From NCBI GenBank assembly GCA_030847615.1, contig JAUMIR010000003.1, forward strand, positions 25,549,001 through 25,613,000: 64,000 nt of DNA. The letters are read 5' to 3'. A program made the position numbers and the translations under genes. Positions 45,454-55,611 of this stretch are shown here, one piece after another. Every line of letters starts with the position of its first letter. Within the stretch, counting starts at the first letter, position 1. Source of the stretch: Gambelia wislizenii (lineage: Eukaryota > Chordata > Lepidosauria > Squamata > Crotaphytidae). The notes below the pieces were generated by a model that was not told the DNA's origin, made no database searches, and was given only the letters and a program-made list of their open reading frames with translations.

Positions 45454-46760
45454 CTATTTTAAAAAGAGAGAGATTAAGCATGAGGAACATCAGAAATTTA
45501 AAAACAAACGAATAAATGGACACTACCTGAAAAAGTAAAACATATTCAGTAACGCTGGCATTTTAACAGCTCTTGGCAACTGGCTGGAATCTAATGCATC
45601 CATCACACCCTCCACTTTTGTTAAGGAAGAAGAGTAAATTTTGAGCTGTCACAATTGCTTTGTAAAGGTGAATGTTGTGTCTTAATGTATAAGGTATGGG
45701 AACAATCCAGTATAAAGTTCTCTCACAAAAGCATCATTAAAATTTGTCAGAACTGTACACTCAGTACATTCTATTCAATGGGGCTGGCACAAAAGAACTT
45801 CCTAGCAGAGTGTGACCTATAAAACCAGACAGGATCTTCCCAGTCATGAACAATGAAGAAGTCATTCAGAACTCCCTGAAGTTTTACCTGGCTCCCAGTA
45901 CTACTACCTATAACATATAGAATTGTATCACTTTCATCCTATCCTATACCTTTAATTTATAAAAAGAACAGAATAACTAAAATGGGATAGTTTTATCAGT
46001 CATTATCCCTTCTTATGCTTAACAATTTCTTAATTAAAATTTTGGGATTATCTGGAAGCATTAGAAATAATTTTCCTTGTTCCACTTCTGTCATGTGACA
46101 TGGACAGCCCCAATGCTGTCAAGGCCTTCTTGGGAAACTGATAGGTAGGTAACCAAAATGTGAACAGGTACCTCATTACTTATTTCTCATTTTGGTGGGA
46201 AATCACCATAGCAGACTTGTAGCTTAAGTGTGTAGGAATAAAACTGCATTGAATAATTCTCATCTTCACTCCTTTCATTAAGCAACTCTGGAAACATATT
46301 CACTAGAAATTTCTACAGACTGATATAAATCTGTTAAACATCCCTAAAAATATGTTAACATACTCTCCTTTTTACTATATACATATTCCAAACTACTTAA
46401 TAGATAAAGTTACTTCAAGATGGATAAAACTGATTCATAGAAATACTAAGAACTCTACACATGAGAAAGAGGAGAACACTTTCTCTCCCTATACAATTCT
46501 AGCATCCCCATCCCCACACTCTTTTCCTGCCAGTATAAACCTCTAAGGAGGAGCCTAAAACACTCACACTCATAAAATTAAGGCAAACAACCTATTAGCA
46601 CCACTGCTTGAAATCTGTCAGTAATTTAAAATGATACAAAAATATATATCTTACTCTAGCAACTAATTTGATATAGCAAACGTTTGGCCATCAGTTTGGG
46701 TTTTGTTTTGTTTGCCTTCCTCAATAGATCTGGGATCATGAGGCAGGTGATGCAACATTG

Positions 46761-47737
46761 TTGTGTGCCTTCAAGTTATTTCCGACTTACAACCAAAAGG
46801 CGACCCTATCATGACATTTTCTTGGCAAGTACAGTTGCCCCTCCACATTCGCAAACTTAGCATTCACGGTTTTGATTACTTGCAGTTTTGGGAGGGGCCC
46901 CCCGCCCTCCCAAAACCGCGACAAGGGGCCTCCGGAGGCCCCGTGAAGGCCCTGGGAGGGAGGGGGAGCACCGGAGAAGCCTCCACGGAGCCTTTGAAGG
47001 CTCAGTGAAGGCCCTGGGGGGGAGGGGGGAGGGCCGGGGAGGCCTCCACGGAGCCTTCGAAGGCCCTGTGAGGGTGGGGGGAGCACCGGGGAGGGTGGGG
47101 AGAGGCCCGGGGAGGCCTCCACAGAGCCTTCAAAGGCCCTGTGAAGACCCTGGGTGGGAGGGGGGAGGGCCGGGGAGGCCTCCACAGAGCCTTCGAAGGC
47201 CCTGTGAGGGTGGGGGGAGCACCGGGGAGGGTGGGGAGAGGCCCGGGGAGGCCTCCACAGAGCCTTCAAAGGCCCTGTGAAGACCCTGGGGGGGAGGGGG
47301 GGAGGGCTGTGGAGGCTTCCACGGAGGCTTAGAAGGCCCCGTGAAGGCCTTGGGAGGGAGGGGGAGGGCTGTGGAGGCATCCATGGGGCCTCGGGAGGGT
47401 CTCCGGAGGCCCCGTGAAGGCCTTGAAAGGGAGGGGGAGGCAGGGGAAAGCGACTATGGGGCCTCCAGAGGCCCCATGGTCGCTTTGACGGGGGAGGGCA
47501 GTCATTATTCACAGAATTATCACATTCGCGGGGGTCTGGGGAACCTAACCCCCACGAATGTGAAGGGACGACTGTAATTTGTTCAAGGGGATTTTTCCAT
47601 TGCCCTCCTCTGAGGCTGAGAGAATATGACTTGCGCAAAGTCACCCAGTGGGTTTTCATGGCCAAATGGGGATTCGAACCCTGGTCTCCAGAGCCATAGT
47701 CCAATGCTCAAACAACTATACCATGCTGGCTTTCCAA
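46761..47737 (-). mobile_element. tRNA-derived SINE split by a MITE
   Basis: The SINE tail lies at 46761-46829 (GTGTGCCTTCAAGTTATTTC, GGCGACCCTATCATGACATT) and the head resumes at 47577-47737 (GTCACCCAGTGGGTTTTCAT, TTCGAACCCTGGTCTCCAGA, CTATACCATGCTGGCTTTCC). The MITE at 46832-47574 sits between them with TA on both sides. Confidence 0.88.
46832..47574. mobile_element. Tigger-like MITE carrying a GC-rich minisatellite
   Basis: The ends CAGTTGCCCCTCCACATTCG and TGTGAAGGGACGACTG are flanked by TA (46830-46831, 47575-47576). At 743 bp it is three times its sister copies. The AT-rich interior typical of the family is replaced by a GC-rich array built on GGCCTCCACGGAGCCTTC and AAGGCCCTGTGA. Two near-identical 136-bp units start at 47041 and 47177, with looser units on both sides. 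The 305-codon open frame on the minus strand across it is proline-rich, low in stops because of composition, and extends into the flanking SINE. It is not a gene. Confidence 0.85.
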
Positions 47738-47777
47738 CGCAACATTACCATATTAGAAACAACTAGTAAAAACTGAA

Positions 47778-47980
47778 GAGTCAACAGTGTAGTGGTTTAA
47801 GTGGTGGACAATGACTCAGGAGACCAGGGTTCAAATCTCCGCTCAGCTATGGACACCCACTGGGTGATGTTGGACAAGTCATACTCTCTCAGCCTCAGAG
47901 GAAAGCAAAGGCAAACCTTTTCTGAAAAAATCTTGCCAAGAAAATCCAGTGGGAAACGGTTTGAAGGCATATAACAACTA
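47778..47980 (+). mobile_element. tRNA-derived SINE with BovB-like tail
   Basis: CAGTGTAGTGGTTTAAGTGG head, GGAGACCAGGGTTCAAATCT B-box, CTCAGCCTCAGAGGAAAGCA, TCTTGCCAAGAAAATCC and tail ACGGTTTGAAGGCATATAAC. Confidence 0.85.
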
Positions 47981-48081
47981 AGTAAAAACTAAAACTATAA
48001 TGAAACACTCTGCCCTTGGGGAAGCCAAAGATGTGCTGAGAGGATTACCTGTTTCACTCATTGATGATCCTTCTTACTTAC

Positions 48082-48142
48082 CAAGTATGAGTCCCATGGC
48101 AAACGTTTTAAAATGAACTGGGTCATAGATCCACACATATAC
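48082..48142 (-). CDS. SEC62: SEC62 coding exon (start of transmembrane segment 1)
   Basis: A 61-base exon between acceptor TCTCCTTTCAG (right) and donor GTAAGTAAG (left). It encodes VYVWIYDPVHFKTFAMGLIL plus the first base of a valine codon. It joins in frame to DGNE from the exon at 63194 and to V-TAVIAATLF in the exon at 45334. One conservative change from the mammalian protein (A for V in TFAMG). Confidence 0.97.
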
Positions 48143-48966
48143 CTGAAAGGAGAACAGCCAAGCAAAAATTTAAACCAAAGTCTGAAAGACTAAGATTGAT
48201 GAGGAAGTTGTTTCAAAATGACTTGCATTAGTTCTTCATCAGTCTAGCAAGGAACAGAGGTCAAACAAATATAAGAATACCCAAAGGCCTAGCTAGTCAG
48301 TAATCTAGATTCCCAAGGGAAGATATTTTGCTGCTATATAGCATTCATTAATTATTCAGGATGGTGAAAACGTAAGAACTAGAAAGAGTCTTCTTCCAAA
48401 TAGGTGAACAGGCAATCAAACAACAAAGGTAAAAACATGTAAGGAAAAAATGTTGCATAGTGTGGCAAAGAAGTCCTAGTTTAAGTAAATATTTTTATTA
48501 GATCTCAAGTGGTTGTGATTTTCCAGAGAAGAGATCTTGGCATCATGATGGGCAGCTCAAAGAAAACACCAATACAGTTCAAGAGGCAGTGAAAATGCAA
48601 AACCTAGATTAGGAGTTACAGAAAAAGGAACTGAAAAGAAAAATTGGCCAGGCACATACTACCATTACATGCATCTATAAAGTATTTGCATGTTAAATAT
48701 CACATAAAGCTTTAATAGCTTAGTCTCAGGATGGCTGCCATTAAAGCTGGAAAAGGTTGTGGGAAAGGCTGGCTGATTGATTTTGGAGTTCCCACATTAC
48801 ACAGAAAGCTTATTAGTAAGTAAGCAAAAACAAAAAACAAGCAACACAGAAAGCACATGATAAAAGATTTATAAAATTAGGACAGATAAATCCTTTCATT
48901 AACATTCTAAGAGTAAGTCAATTTATTGACATTAGACGGAGAACAGACAGACAAATATAAAGTACT

Positions 48967-49393
48967 GCATATAGTCATGTATAGGTCCAGAAATTTTAGT
49001 CAATAAATCAACCCAAAAAACCTGGGTTGACTTATCCACAGGTGAATATTAGTTCTGTACCTTAACTCTTATCAAAAAAGGAACCATCTCCTTCTCTGAG
49101 TAGAGTGGCAAAAGGCGAGAGCTTAGTCCATCCTGGGAGAACCTAAAAGAAGCACCAACTGCCTCTATTTTCTCTGCCATGGTGCCACTTTTGACCTTTT
49201 TGAATGCCTGGGTGGGAAAATGGTGGTGGCGGTGGCCAGGGACAGCTGGCCCCAAGACAGTGTTGGTGCTTTCCTCTCTCTGCAGAATGACCCTCAATGT
49301 ATCCACAGGTCATATCAAAATCTTTAATTTTGGCCCCCAAGCCTGCCTTCAATTTATAAATGAAGTCAATTTATACACAAGTATATATGGTGA
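48967..49393. mobile_element. Probable Tc1/mariner-type MITE
   Basis: The left end TGCATATAGTCATGTATAGG and right end TTATACACAAGTATATATGG are imperfect inverted repeats. GGGTTGACTTATCCACAGGT pairs loosely with internal right-arm sequence. No coding capacity. Family assignment uncertain. Confidence 0.5.
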
Positions 49394-49711
49394 TTTTTTT
49401 TATTTTTATTTTTTTGCACAATTGGTTCCTATGCCACAGGCTCTGGGCATACTGATCCAGTTACACAGGGAATTTACTAATTCTTTAACTGCCCCCAAGA
49501 AAATTCTTGATCAAATGACACACATTTGATTCCAAGCATTAAGACTACTTAGTGAGGTCTGATGCACAGAAAAGAGGGGCTATTTTCTCTGACCTTCTAA
49601 CTTGGAAATAGCAGCACTAGGTTGAAGGCAACAAAAATATGAACAATAACAAAATATTTGGACAGGACAGGAAATACCAATACAGAGGATTATAAACCAG
49701 AAGAGGAAGCA

Positions 49712-49895
49712 GAGCTCAGAATATAGCCCTTGCTTTGTATGCATAAGGTTCCAGTTTGATGCTTGGCATCTCTAGGCATGGCTGGAAAACCTCTTCCCTG
49801 GAACTATGGGAGGTGCTGCTTAGTCCATGTCAATAATACTGGACCAGGTGAAGCAATAGTCTCAGTATAAGGTAGGTTGCTATTTTTCCTAGAAC
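49712..49895 (+). mobile_element. tRNA-derived SINE, second family
   Basis: TAGCCCTTGCTTTGTATGCA followed by AAGGTTCCAGTTTGATGC gives tRNA A- and B-box spacing. The body GGCATCTCTAGGCATGGC and the end TCTCAGTATAAGGTAGGTTG are typical of a widespread reptilian SINE distinct from the BovB-tailed one. Confidence 0.65.
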
Positions 49896-50984
49896 ATTCC
49901 AAGTCACAAAACTAAAGAGTCAAAAAGTCAGTGTCATAAAATGAGGAATGCAGTCTGATAAATGGTTCCTAGGCTGTAAATACCTGAACTATTTGGGGAT
50001 TATCACCATTCATATATTACAAGATAAATAATTCTTTAACCAAGGCTACATCTGTAAAACGTCTTGATAAATGTGAAAGCTGTGGATTGAAATATTGATA
50101 TAATTAAGTGGTCCAAAATTCCTAAACTCTGCCTGAAAGAAGGATCTGTCTTTTCTTTAAAAACACCCACAGCTTGATTTGAACATATTTGATAAGCAGT
50201 CTTTGAATTTTGCTTATTTCTTGTGAAAGTGAACATAATATGTTTGTTTGGTTTGTTTACTTCAAAGGTTTTGCATTAGCCACTAACCTTACTCTGTATT
50301 GCAGTATGGTTTAAAAGTAAAAGAAAGAGAAGCGTAGTCTTGGAATGATTCTTGCATATTATTATAATTCAGTTATTAATTCATGCTATAGTTATATATA
50401 TTCTGCCTTTTCTCCAGAACTGAGACTCAAGGCATTTACAAAAAGTAAAACATACACAAAAAAGCGCATATAAAGTCAGAAGTAAAAACATACAAAAAAT
50501 TATTATTAAAATGCAATTAAAGTATCCATAGAATTAAAAATGTTTAAAACAAATCCATGAGAAGTTAGTAAATCGGCTGTTCTTTTAGTCAGTTCCTAAA
50601 AACCTAATGGAATAGAAAAGTTTTTATCTGTTCAAACAAGAACGCCCTTTCACAAGATAAATAACTTTATATGTCTGTATTATGCATACATAAATAAATC
50701 TCATGCTTCTATTTGACAGGACATTTTGCTCTCCCCTAAAAAGCTGCCCTGTTGTGGAGAAAATCGAAAGTCCTCAGTTAACTGCCAGTTCAGGATTAGC
50801 TACACAAACAGGCCATATTTTAAGAGAGAACTTGAACAAAGACCTATTTGTCACACAATGCATAATAAACTTATGGCACTTGTTGCAACTCAATGTAGTG
50901 ATGGTCACTGGCTTATATAGAAAGTAAACAAATTCATGATAAATAGATCAATTAAACAGCTATGTAGACTGCAAAGCCCACCAT

Positions 50985-52117
50985 GGCACTACCCTTCTGT
51001 GGTGGTAGAACTGTGTGCTTCTATGAGACAAGAGACTACTGTATGCTGATGGTAGCAGTGATGCTGGTAGGGTCTCCCATGTCAGACAGGCTTTTGCTGA
51101 GGAGCCAGACTAAATGGGCCAAACAGCTACTGTGCAGCAGCAGTAGTGGAAGGTGACACTGGCGGAGGATCTCTCAGAGACAATGGTAGTAGCACAATAG
51201 CTAACACTTGTTAGTACTGTCAAGAAGAAGGCAATGGTAAACCACCCCTGAAGCCTTCTACTTTGAAAACCCTAAAATTAGACAATCCAAAGTGAAATAA
51301 AAGATATTGCCAGGGCAGAAGACACTCAACAAGCTACTGGAGTAGAGTAGAGGACAACTATGAGTAGCACTGTGGCTAACAATGCAACTGGACTCAATCT
51401 GAAAGGATGTTCAGCCACTGACATGCTAAGAAGTGAAAAGAAAGTCTATAGCTGCACAACATGTATTATTATAGGAACATGGAATGTGAGAAGCATGAAT
51501 CTAGGTAAGCCAGACATTGTAAAAGAAGAAATGGAATGTATAATAAACATTGCAATACTTGAGGTGAGTGACCTAAAGTGAACCGGAAGGGGACATTTTC
51601 AATCAGATAACTACAGAGTGTTTTACTCAGGAAATGAAAACCTAAGAAGAAATGGGGTTGGTATTAATAGTGAGGAGAGATGTAGCAAAAGTGGTCAAGG
51701 GATATAGTGCAAAGTCTGACTGAATAGTATCAGTAAGACTTCAGGGAAAACCCATCAATATAATCATAATCCATATTAATGCTCCAACCACAGAGGCAGA
51801 TGAGGAAGACGTTGAAAGATTCTATACTGGAGTCCATGAAGAAAACTGATCACATATTAAAATAGGACATGTTGGTAATCATAGGCAACTAGAACGCAAA
51901 GTAGGAAACATAACAGAAACAAACATTGCAGGAGAATTTGGCCTAGGAACAAGAAACAAAGCAGGAAAGCGACTGATCACATTTTACAAAGCCAACAATT
52001 TGTTCGTTGCAAATACATTCTTCAGGCAAACAATGAGATGACTGTATACATGGACATCACCTGATGGCCAAAATAGAAATCAGCTAGATTACATAATTGG
52101 AAGCAAAGAATGGAGAA
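50985..52117 (+). mobile_element. BovB (RTE) LINE, 5' part including endonuclease
   Basis: The plus strand opens with typical BovB leader sequence. The frame at 51360-51581 encodes CSATDMLRSEKKVYSCTTC and IIIGTWNVRSMNLGKPDIVK, the start of the apurinic-type endonuclease. Later pieces (about 51760-52110) give IIHINAPTTEA and LYTWTSPDGQNRNQLDYIIG-like blocks in shifted frames. The element is interrupted at 52118 by the DIRS insertion and resumes at 58219. Antisense to SEC62. Many frameshifts; inactive. Confidence 0.88.
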
Positions 52118-52284
52118 TGTCACATTGGTTCACTTACCGTGAATGTGCATTCTTGAGAGGAGCGAACAGGAATTCTAGACATTGGGAAAGCCTACTACTG
52201 CCCAGCCAAAAGCAGGAAGTTGTGTCATGGTGACATGGTAATTTCAAGTTTCTTTGTTCTCCTCCTTGACCATGCGGCCAGTTC
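52118..52284. repeat. DIRS left terminal repeat
   Basis: TGTCACATTGGTTCACTTAC begins the element. From about 52150 (GAGAGGAGCGAACAGGAATT ... TGACCATGCGGCCAGTTCA) it is the reverse complement, with few mismatches, of 58078-58218. The first 32 bases have no counterpart at the right end, as expected for the unequal ends of DIRS elements. Confidence 0.92.
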
Positions 52285-52383
52285 ACTGACTAGCAGAGCC
52301 CTGAAGACCTGTGATGAGAAACAAGAATGTAAATCCGCTAATAAAAAAACAAAGTAAGATATTTGCAGACACGGGGAGGGAGA

Positions 52384-52481
52384 ATTCCTGTTCGCTCCTC
52401 TCAAGAATGCACATTCACGGTAAGTGAACCAATGTGGCATTCTCTGAGAGGAGGAGCAAACAGGAATTCTAGACATTGGGA
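52384..52481. repeat. DIRS internal complementary region
   Basis: 52384-52439 is the reverse complement of the first 56 bases of the element (52118-52173) with one mismatch. 52440-52481 is complementary to the last 42 bases (58177-58218). The two meet at GGCA|TTCTCTGAG, so this segment equals the two ends joined head to tail, as in the circular intermediate. Confidence 0.93.
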
Positions 52482-52540
52482 CATGCTCAAGCCCTAAACT
52501 GAATGGGAGGGAGTGTCTGCGTGGAGTCTAACTCAGGCCC

Positions 52541-53602
52541 TTACCACCTCCTGGAGGACTCTCCTCCTGAAGGTGGCTTCTGTGGACCTAAACTTGTCCA
52601 CCTTGTAATTCCCGATGAATGTGGACAGCATCTCCATGTTGCAGCCTTACATATTTCCACTATGGGAACATTTGTGGAAAACACCGCGGTGGTGGCCGCT
52701 GATCTCATGGAATGTGCCATTACCGTGGAAGGCCTAGGCATCCTGGCAACATCATATGCCATCAGGATACATGCCTTAATCCAGATGGCAATAGTCCGAT
52801 GAGAGGCCTTCAGCCCCATGGAGGCTGGGTTGAAAGAGATGAAGAGAGAATCACAGCGCCTGAAGGTGCTGGTCCCCTTGATGTAAATCCTAAGGGCTCT
52901 TCGAATGTCCAACTTGTGCCAAAGACACTTCCTAGGGTGAGAAGGGCTGGGACAATAGGACGGGAGCACTAGCTCCTGTGCCACATGAAAATCCGATAGC
53001 ATCTTGGGCTGGAATGAAGGATCAAGTCTTAAGGTGATGAAGTCCTCCATGAAGGTGCATAGGTGTTCCCTTACTGAAAGAGCCTCCAGCTCTGATACCC
53101 GTCTTGCTGAAGTGATGGCCACTAAGAAGGCCACCTTTAGAGTTAGGATCCTTAGGGGAACCTTCCTCAGAGGCTCGAAGGGTGGGTGCATCAGCTGCCG
53201 AAGGACTAAGGGAAGGTTCCAGGAAGGGAACTCGTGATGGGCCGGTGGGGAAATCAAGGTCGCCCCCTGGAGAAAGCACTTAATGTGGGGGTGAGAAGAC
53301 AGGTTTCCCACCTGCTTAAGGGAAAAGACTGAGGCCAAAGTGGCCACCTGGCTCTTCAGGTTATTGGGACGAAGGCCCATGTCTAGTCCCTCTTGAAGTA
53401 ACGCCAGAATGTGATTTAGGGTAGGCTCTTCCCTCGGAATGGAACTCGCTCTGCACCATCTAGAGAAGGGCTGCCATGCCGCTTCGTATATTCTATTGGT
53501 TGTCTGCCTCTGTGAGGAGAGGAGGGTGTTCACCACTGACTCCTCGTAGACAAATTCCCTTAAGGTCCTCCGTTCAATCTCCAGATGGTTAGCTGTAGCC
53601 AA
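52541..53602 (-). pseudogene. DIRS tyrosine recombinase
   Basis: A 353-codon frame. Residues about 15-100 form the SAM-like core-binding region (RQTTNRIYEAAWQPFSRWC). The catalytic domain carries the first arginine in ITSARRVSELEAL, the H-x-x-R box in AHSMRSAATTAVF and the following ICKAATW. The nucleophile tyrosine is not in this frame: just after ATW the frame shifts, and the expected STFIGNY-type block is read in the neighbouring frame, with its TAC at 52605-52607. So one frameshift near 52640 separates the active site into two frames. In the intact family this enzyme integrates the circular cDNA. Confidence 0.9.
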
Positions 53603-55378
53603 TCGACATCAGGATGATTCACTGGACCCTGATGCAGACGGCTGACCTTCAGTGGAAAGTGCCACAGGTCCTCTACTAACATATCCATGATCTCGGAGAA
53701 CCAGGGGTGACATGGCCAGTGGGATGCTATCAGTATCACCTGTGCCCTCTCTTGGTGGATCTTCCAGCATACCTTCACAACGAGGGGCAGCAGAGGAAAC
53801 ATCTAGAGTACGCCCCTTGGCCATGGGGATCTGAGGGCGTCGATCCCTTCTGCGTGAGGTGTCGGAAATCTGGAAAAGTACCGGGGAAGCTTCTTGTTGC
53901 TCAGAGAGGCGAATAGGTTCACTTCCAGTGTTCCGTATAGATCCTGAATCTGCTGGAATGTTCCCTGATCTAGCTCCCATTCCGCCTGCGAGACCGAGTG
54001 CCTGCTGAGGTAGTCTGCCTGAAGATTCGCCGAACCCCGGAGATACTGGGCTGATAGTGAGCTCACGTTGTGCTCAGCTCAGTTGAAGAGAAGGTCCGCC
54101 TCCCACTGAAGCGACTTGGACTTGGACCCTCCCTGCCTCGGCTATGTACGATCAAGCTGTGGTGTTGTCTGTCAATACCAGAATGTGAGCACCCCCGATT
54201 TCCCTGGCAAATTGAAGGAGAGCCAGACAGGCTGCCCGCAGTTCCAGCCAGCTGGTGCTGTAAACCCTTTCTTCCTGGGTCCAGAGCCCCTGAGCCATTT
54301 TTTCTTGGCAGTGTGCCCCCCAGCCCCTGAGACTCGCGTTGGTGGTCACTACTAGCTGGTGGGGAACAGTAATTGGGGACCCTTTGCCTATGTTGTGTCC
54401 CTGGGTCCACCACCTCAAGGATTCCCCCACCTGTTTGGGAACCCAAAGGAGCATGCCCTTCTTTAGAGCTATCTGATGTTGAAAGGGCATTAGGAAGGCT
54501 TGGAGCAGGCGAGAGTGAAATCTCGCCCATGGCACCACCTGAATGGTGGAGATCATTAGACCCAACAGTCTGGCCGGGGACATGAGGGAAACAGCCTTCA
54601 TTGATGAGAGGAGCCGGACCTCCAACTGGATCACCTGACGCCTCTCCTGGGAGAGGGAGATCTCGAATCGCCTTGTGTCTAAAAGAGCCCTGAGGTGTAT
54701 AATCAAATGGGCTGGAGAGAGAACGCTTTTCTTGAAGTTCACCAGGAAGCCGTGGTCTTGGAGATTCCTGATCGTCGTCTGCAGATCTCTCTCGGCCTTC
54801 CCCCGAGATGGGGCCCTCAGAAGGATGTCGTTCAGGTAGGGGTAGAGGTGAATCCCTTTGGTACGCAGATGTGCCACCAATACAATGAGTACCTTGGTAA
54901 ACACCTGAGTGCCGATGCTAGGCTGAAAGGAAGGGCCCTGAACTGATAGTGTTGGTCCCCAAAGGCGAAGCGAAGGAAGCGCCTGCTCCCCTCGTGAATC
55001 TGAATGTGTAGATGATATGCTTCTGATAGATCCAGAGAGGCCAAGAAGTCCCCCTTCTGGAGTGCCTCTCTGATAGAGGAAAGCGTTTCCATCCAGAAAC
55101 ATTAGTATGAGAGACACAAGTTTGTGTATTTGAGGTCTAAGATTGATCAGGAATCTCCTCCCTTCTTGGGTACTGTAAAGAAGGAGTAAACTCCCTCTTT
55201 GGCCAATTGGGACTTCTTCTATTGCCCTGATGTCCAGGAGGTGCTGAATGGTCCTGCACAACTCCTGAGCCTTTTGAGCATTTGTGGGAACTGGGGTAGG
55301 AATGAACCTGTCCTCTGGCCTGGTGTTGAACTCCAATTTGTAACCCTGTTGGATTGTTTGCAGTACCCATTGATCCAT
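53560..55378 (-). pseudogene. DIRS reverse transcriptase / RNase H, frameshifted
   Basis: The RT starts at 55378 (MDQWVLQTIQQGYKLEF). It shifts frame near 55185 and again near 54930: the palm block SIREALQKGDFLASLDLSEA is in a second frame (54832-55092), and the polymerase signature reads YLNDILL instead of the usual Y-L-D-D form, so one catalytic aspartate is replaced by asparagine. The RNase H part shows TTNASLRGWGAH, STSWLELRAACLAL and LVLTDNTTA. A further shift at about 54150 leads to GSANLQADYLSRHSVSQAEW and LFASLSNKKLPRYFS, a stop at 53803, then VILIASHWPCHPWF, which is typical of the DIRS region following RNase H. Not functional. Confidence 0.9.
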
Positions 55379-55611
55379 TGTGGAGTTGCGCCAGGCCTTG
55401 AGGAACAGGGTCAGTCAGCCCCCCACTGGGGCTTGAGACGACTCAGAATTGTTGTTTGGAGGATCCCTTGTGATTCTGGGATCCCCCTTTGTGGCTGTTG
55501 CCAGTCTGGCATGATGGGTGTTGTCTGATGATCTGATTAGTCCTTGCCCATGTTGGACGGAAGGGAAGGTAGTCCCTCTGCCTGCCATATCCTTTGGAAG
55601 AATGAAAGGAG

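Larger units (their letters stand above)
45454..48081 (-). other. SEC62: SEC62 intron with SINEs and a minisatellite MITE
   Basis: Donor GTAAGTAAG next to 48082 and acceptor next to 45453. It contains the SINE/MITE composite at 46761-47737 and a SINE at 47778-47980. The rest, including 45540-46760, shows nothing recognisable. Confidence 0.9.

Noticed and set aside
46787..47704. 305-codon proline-rich open frame on the minus strand
   Set aside because: It spans a GC-rich minisatellite inside a MITE and extends into the flanking SINE. Stops are rare only because of base composition.
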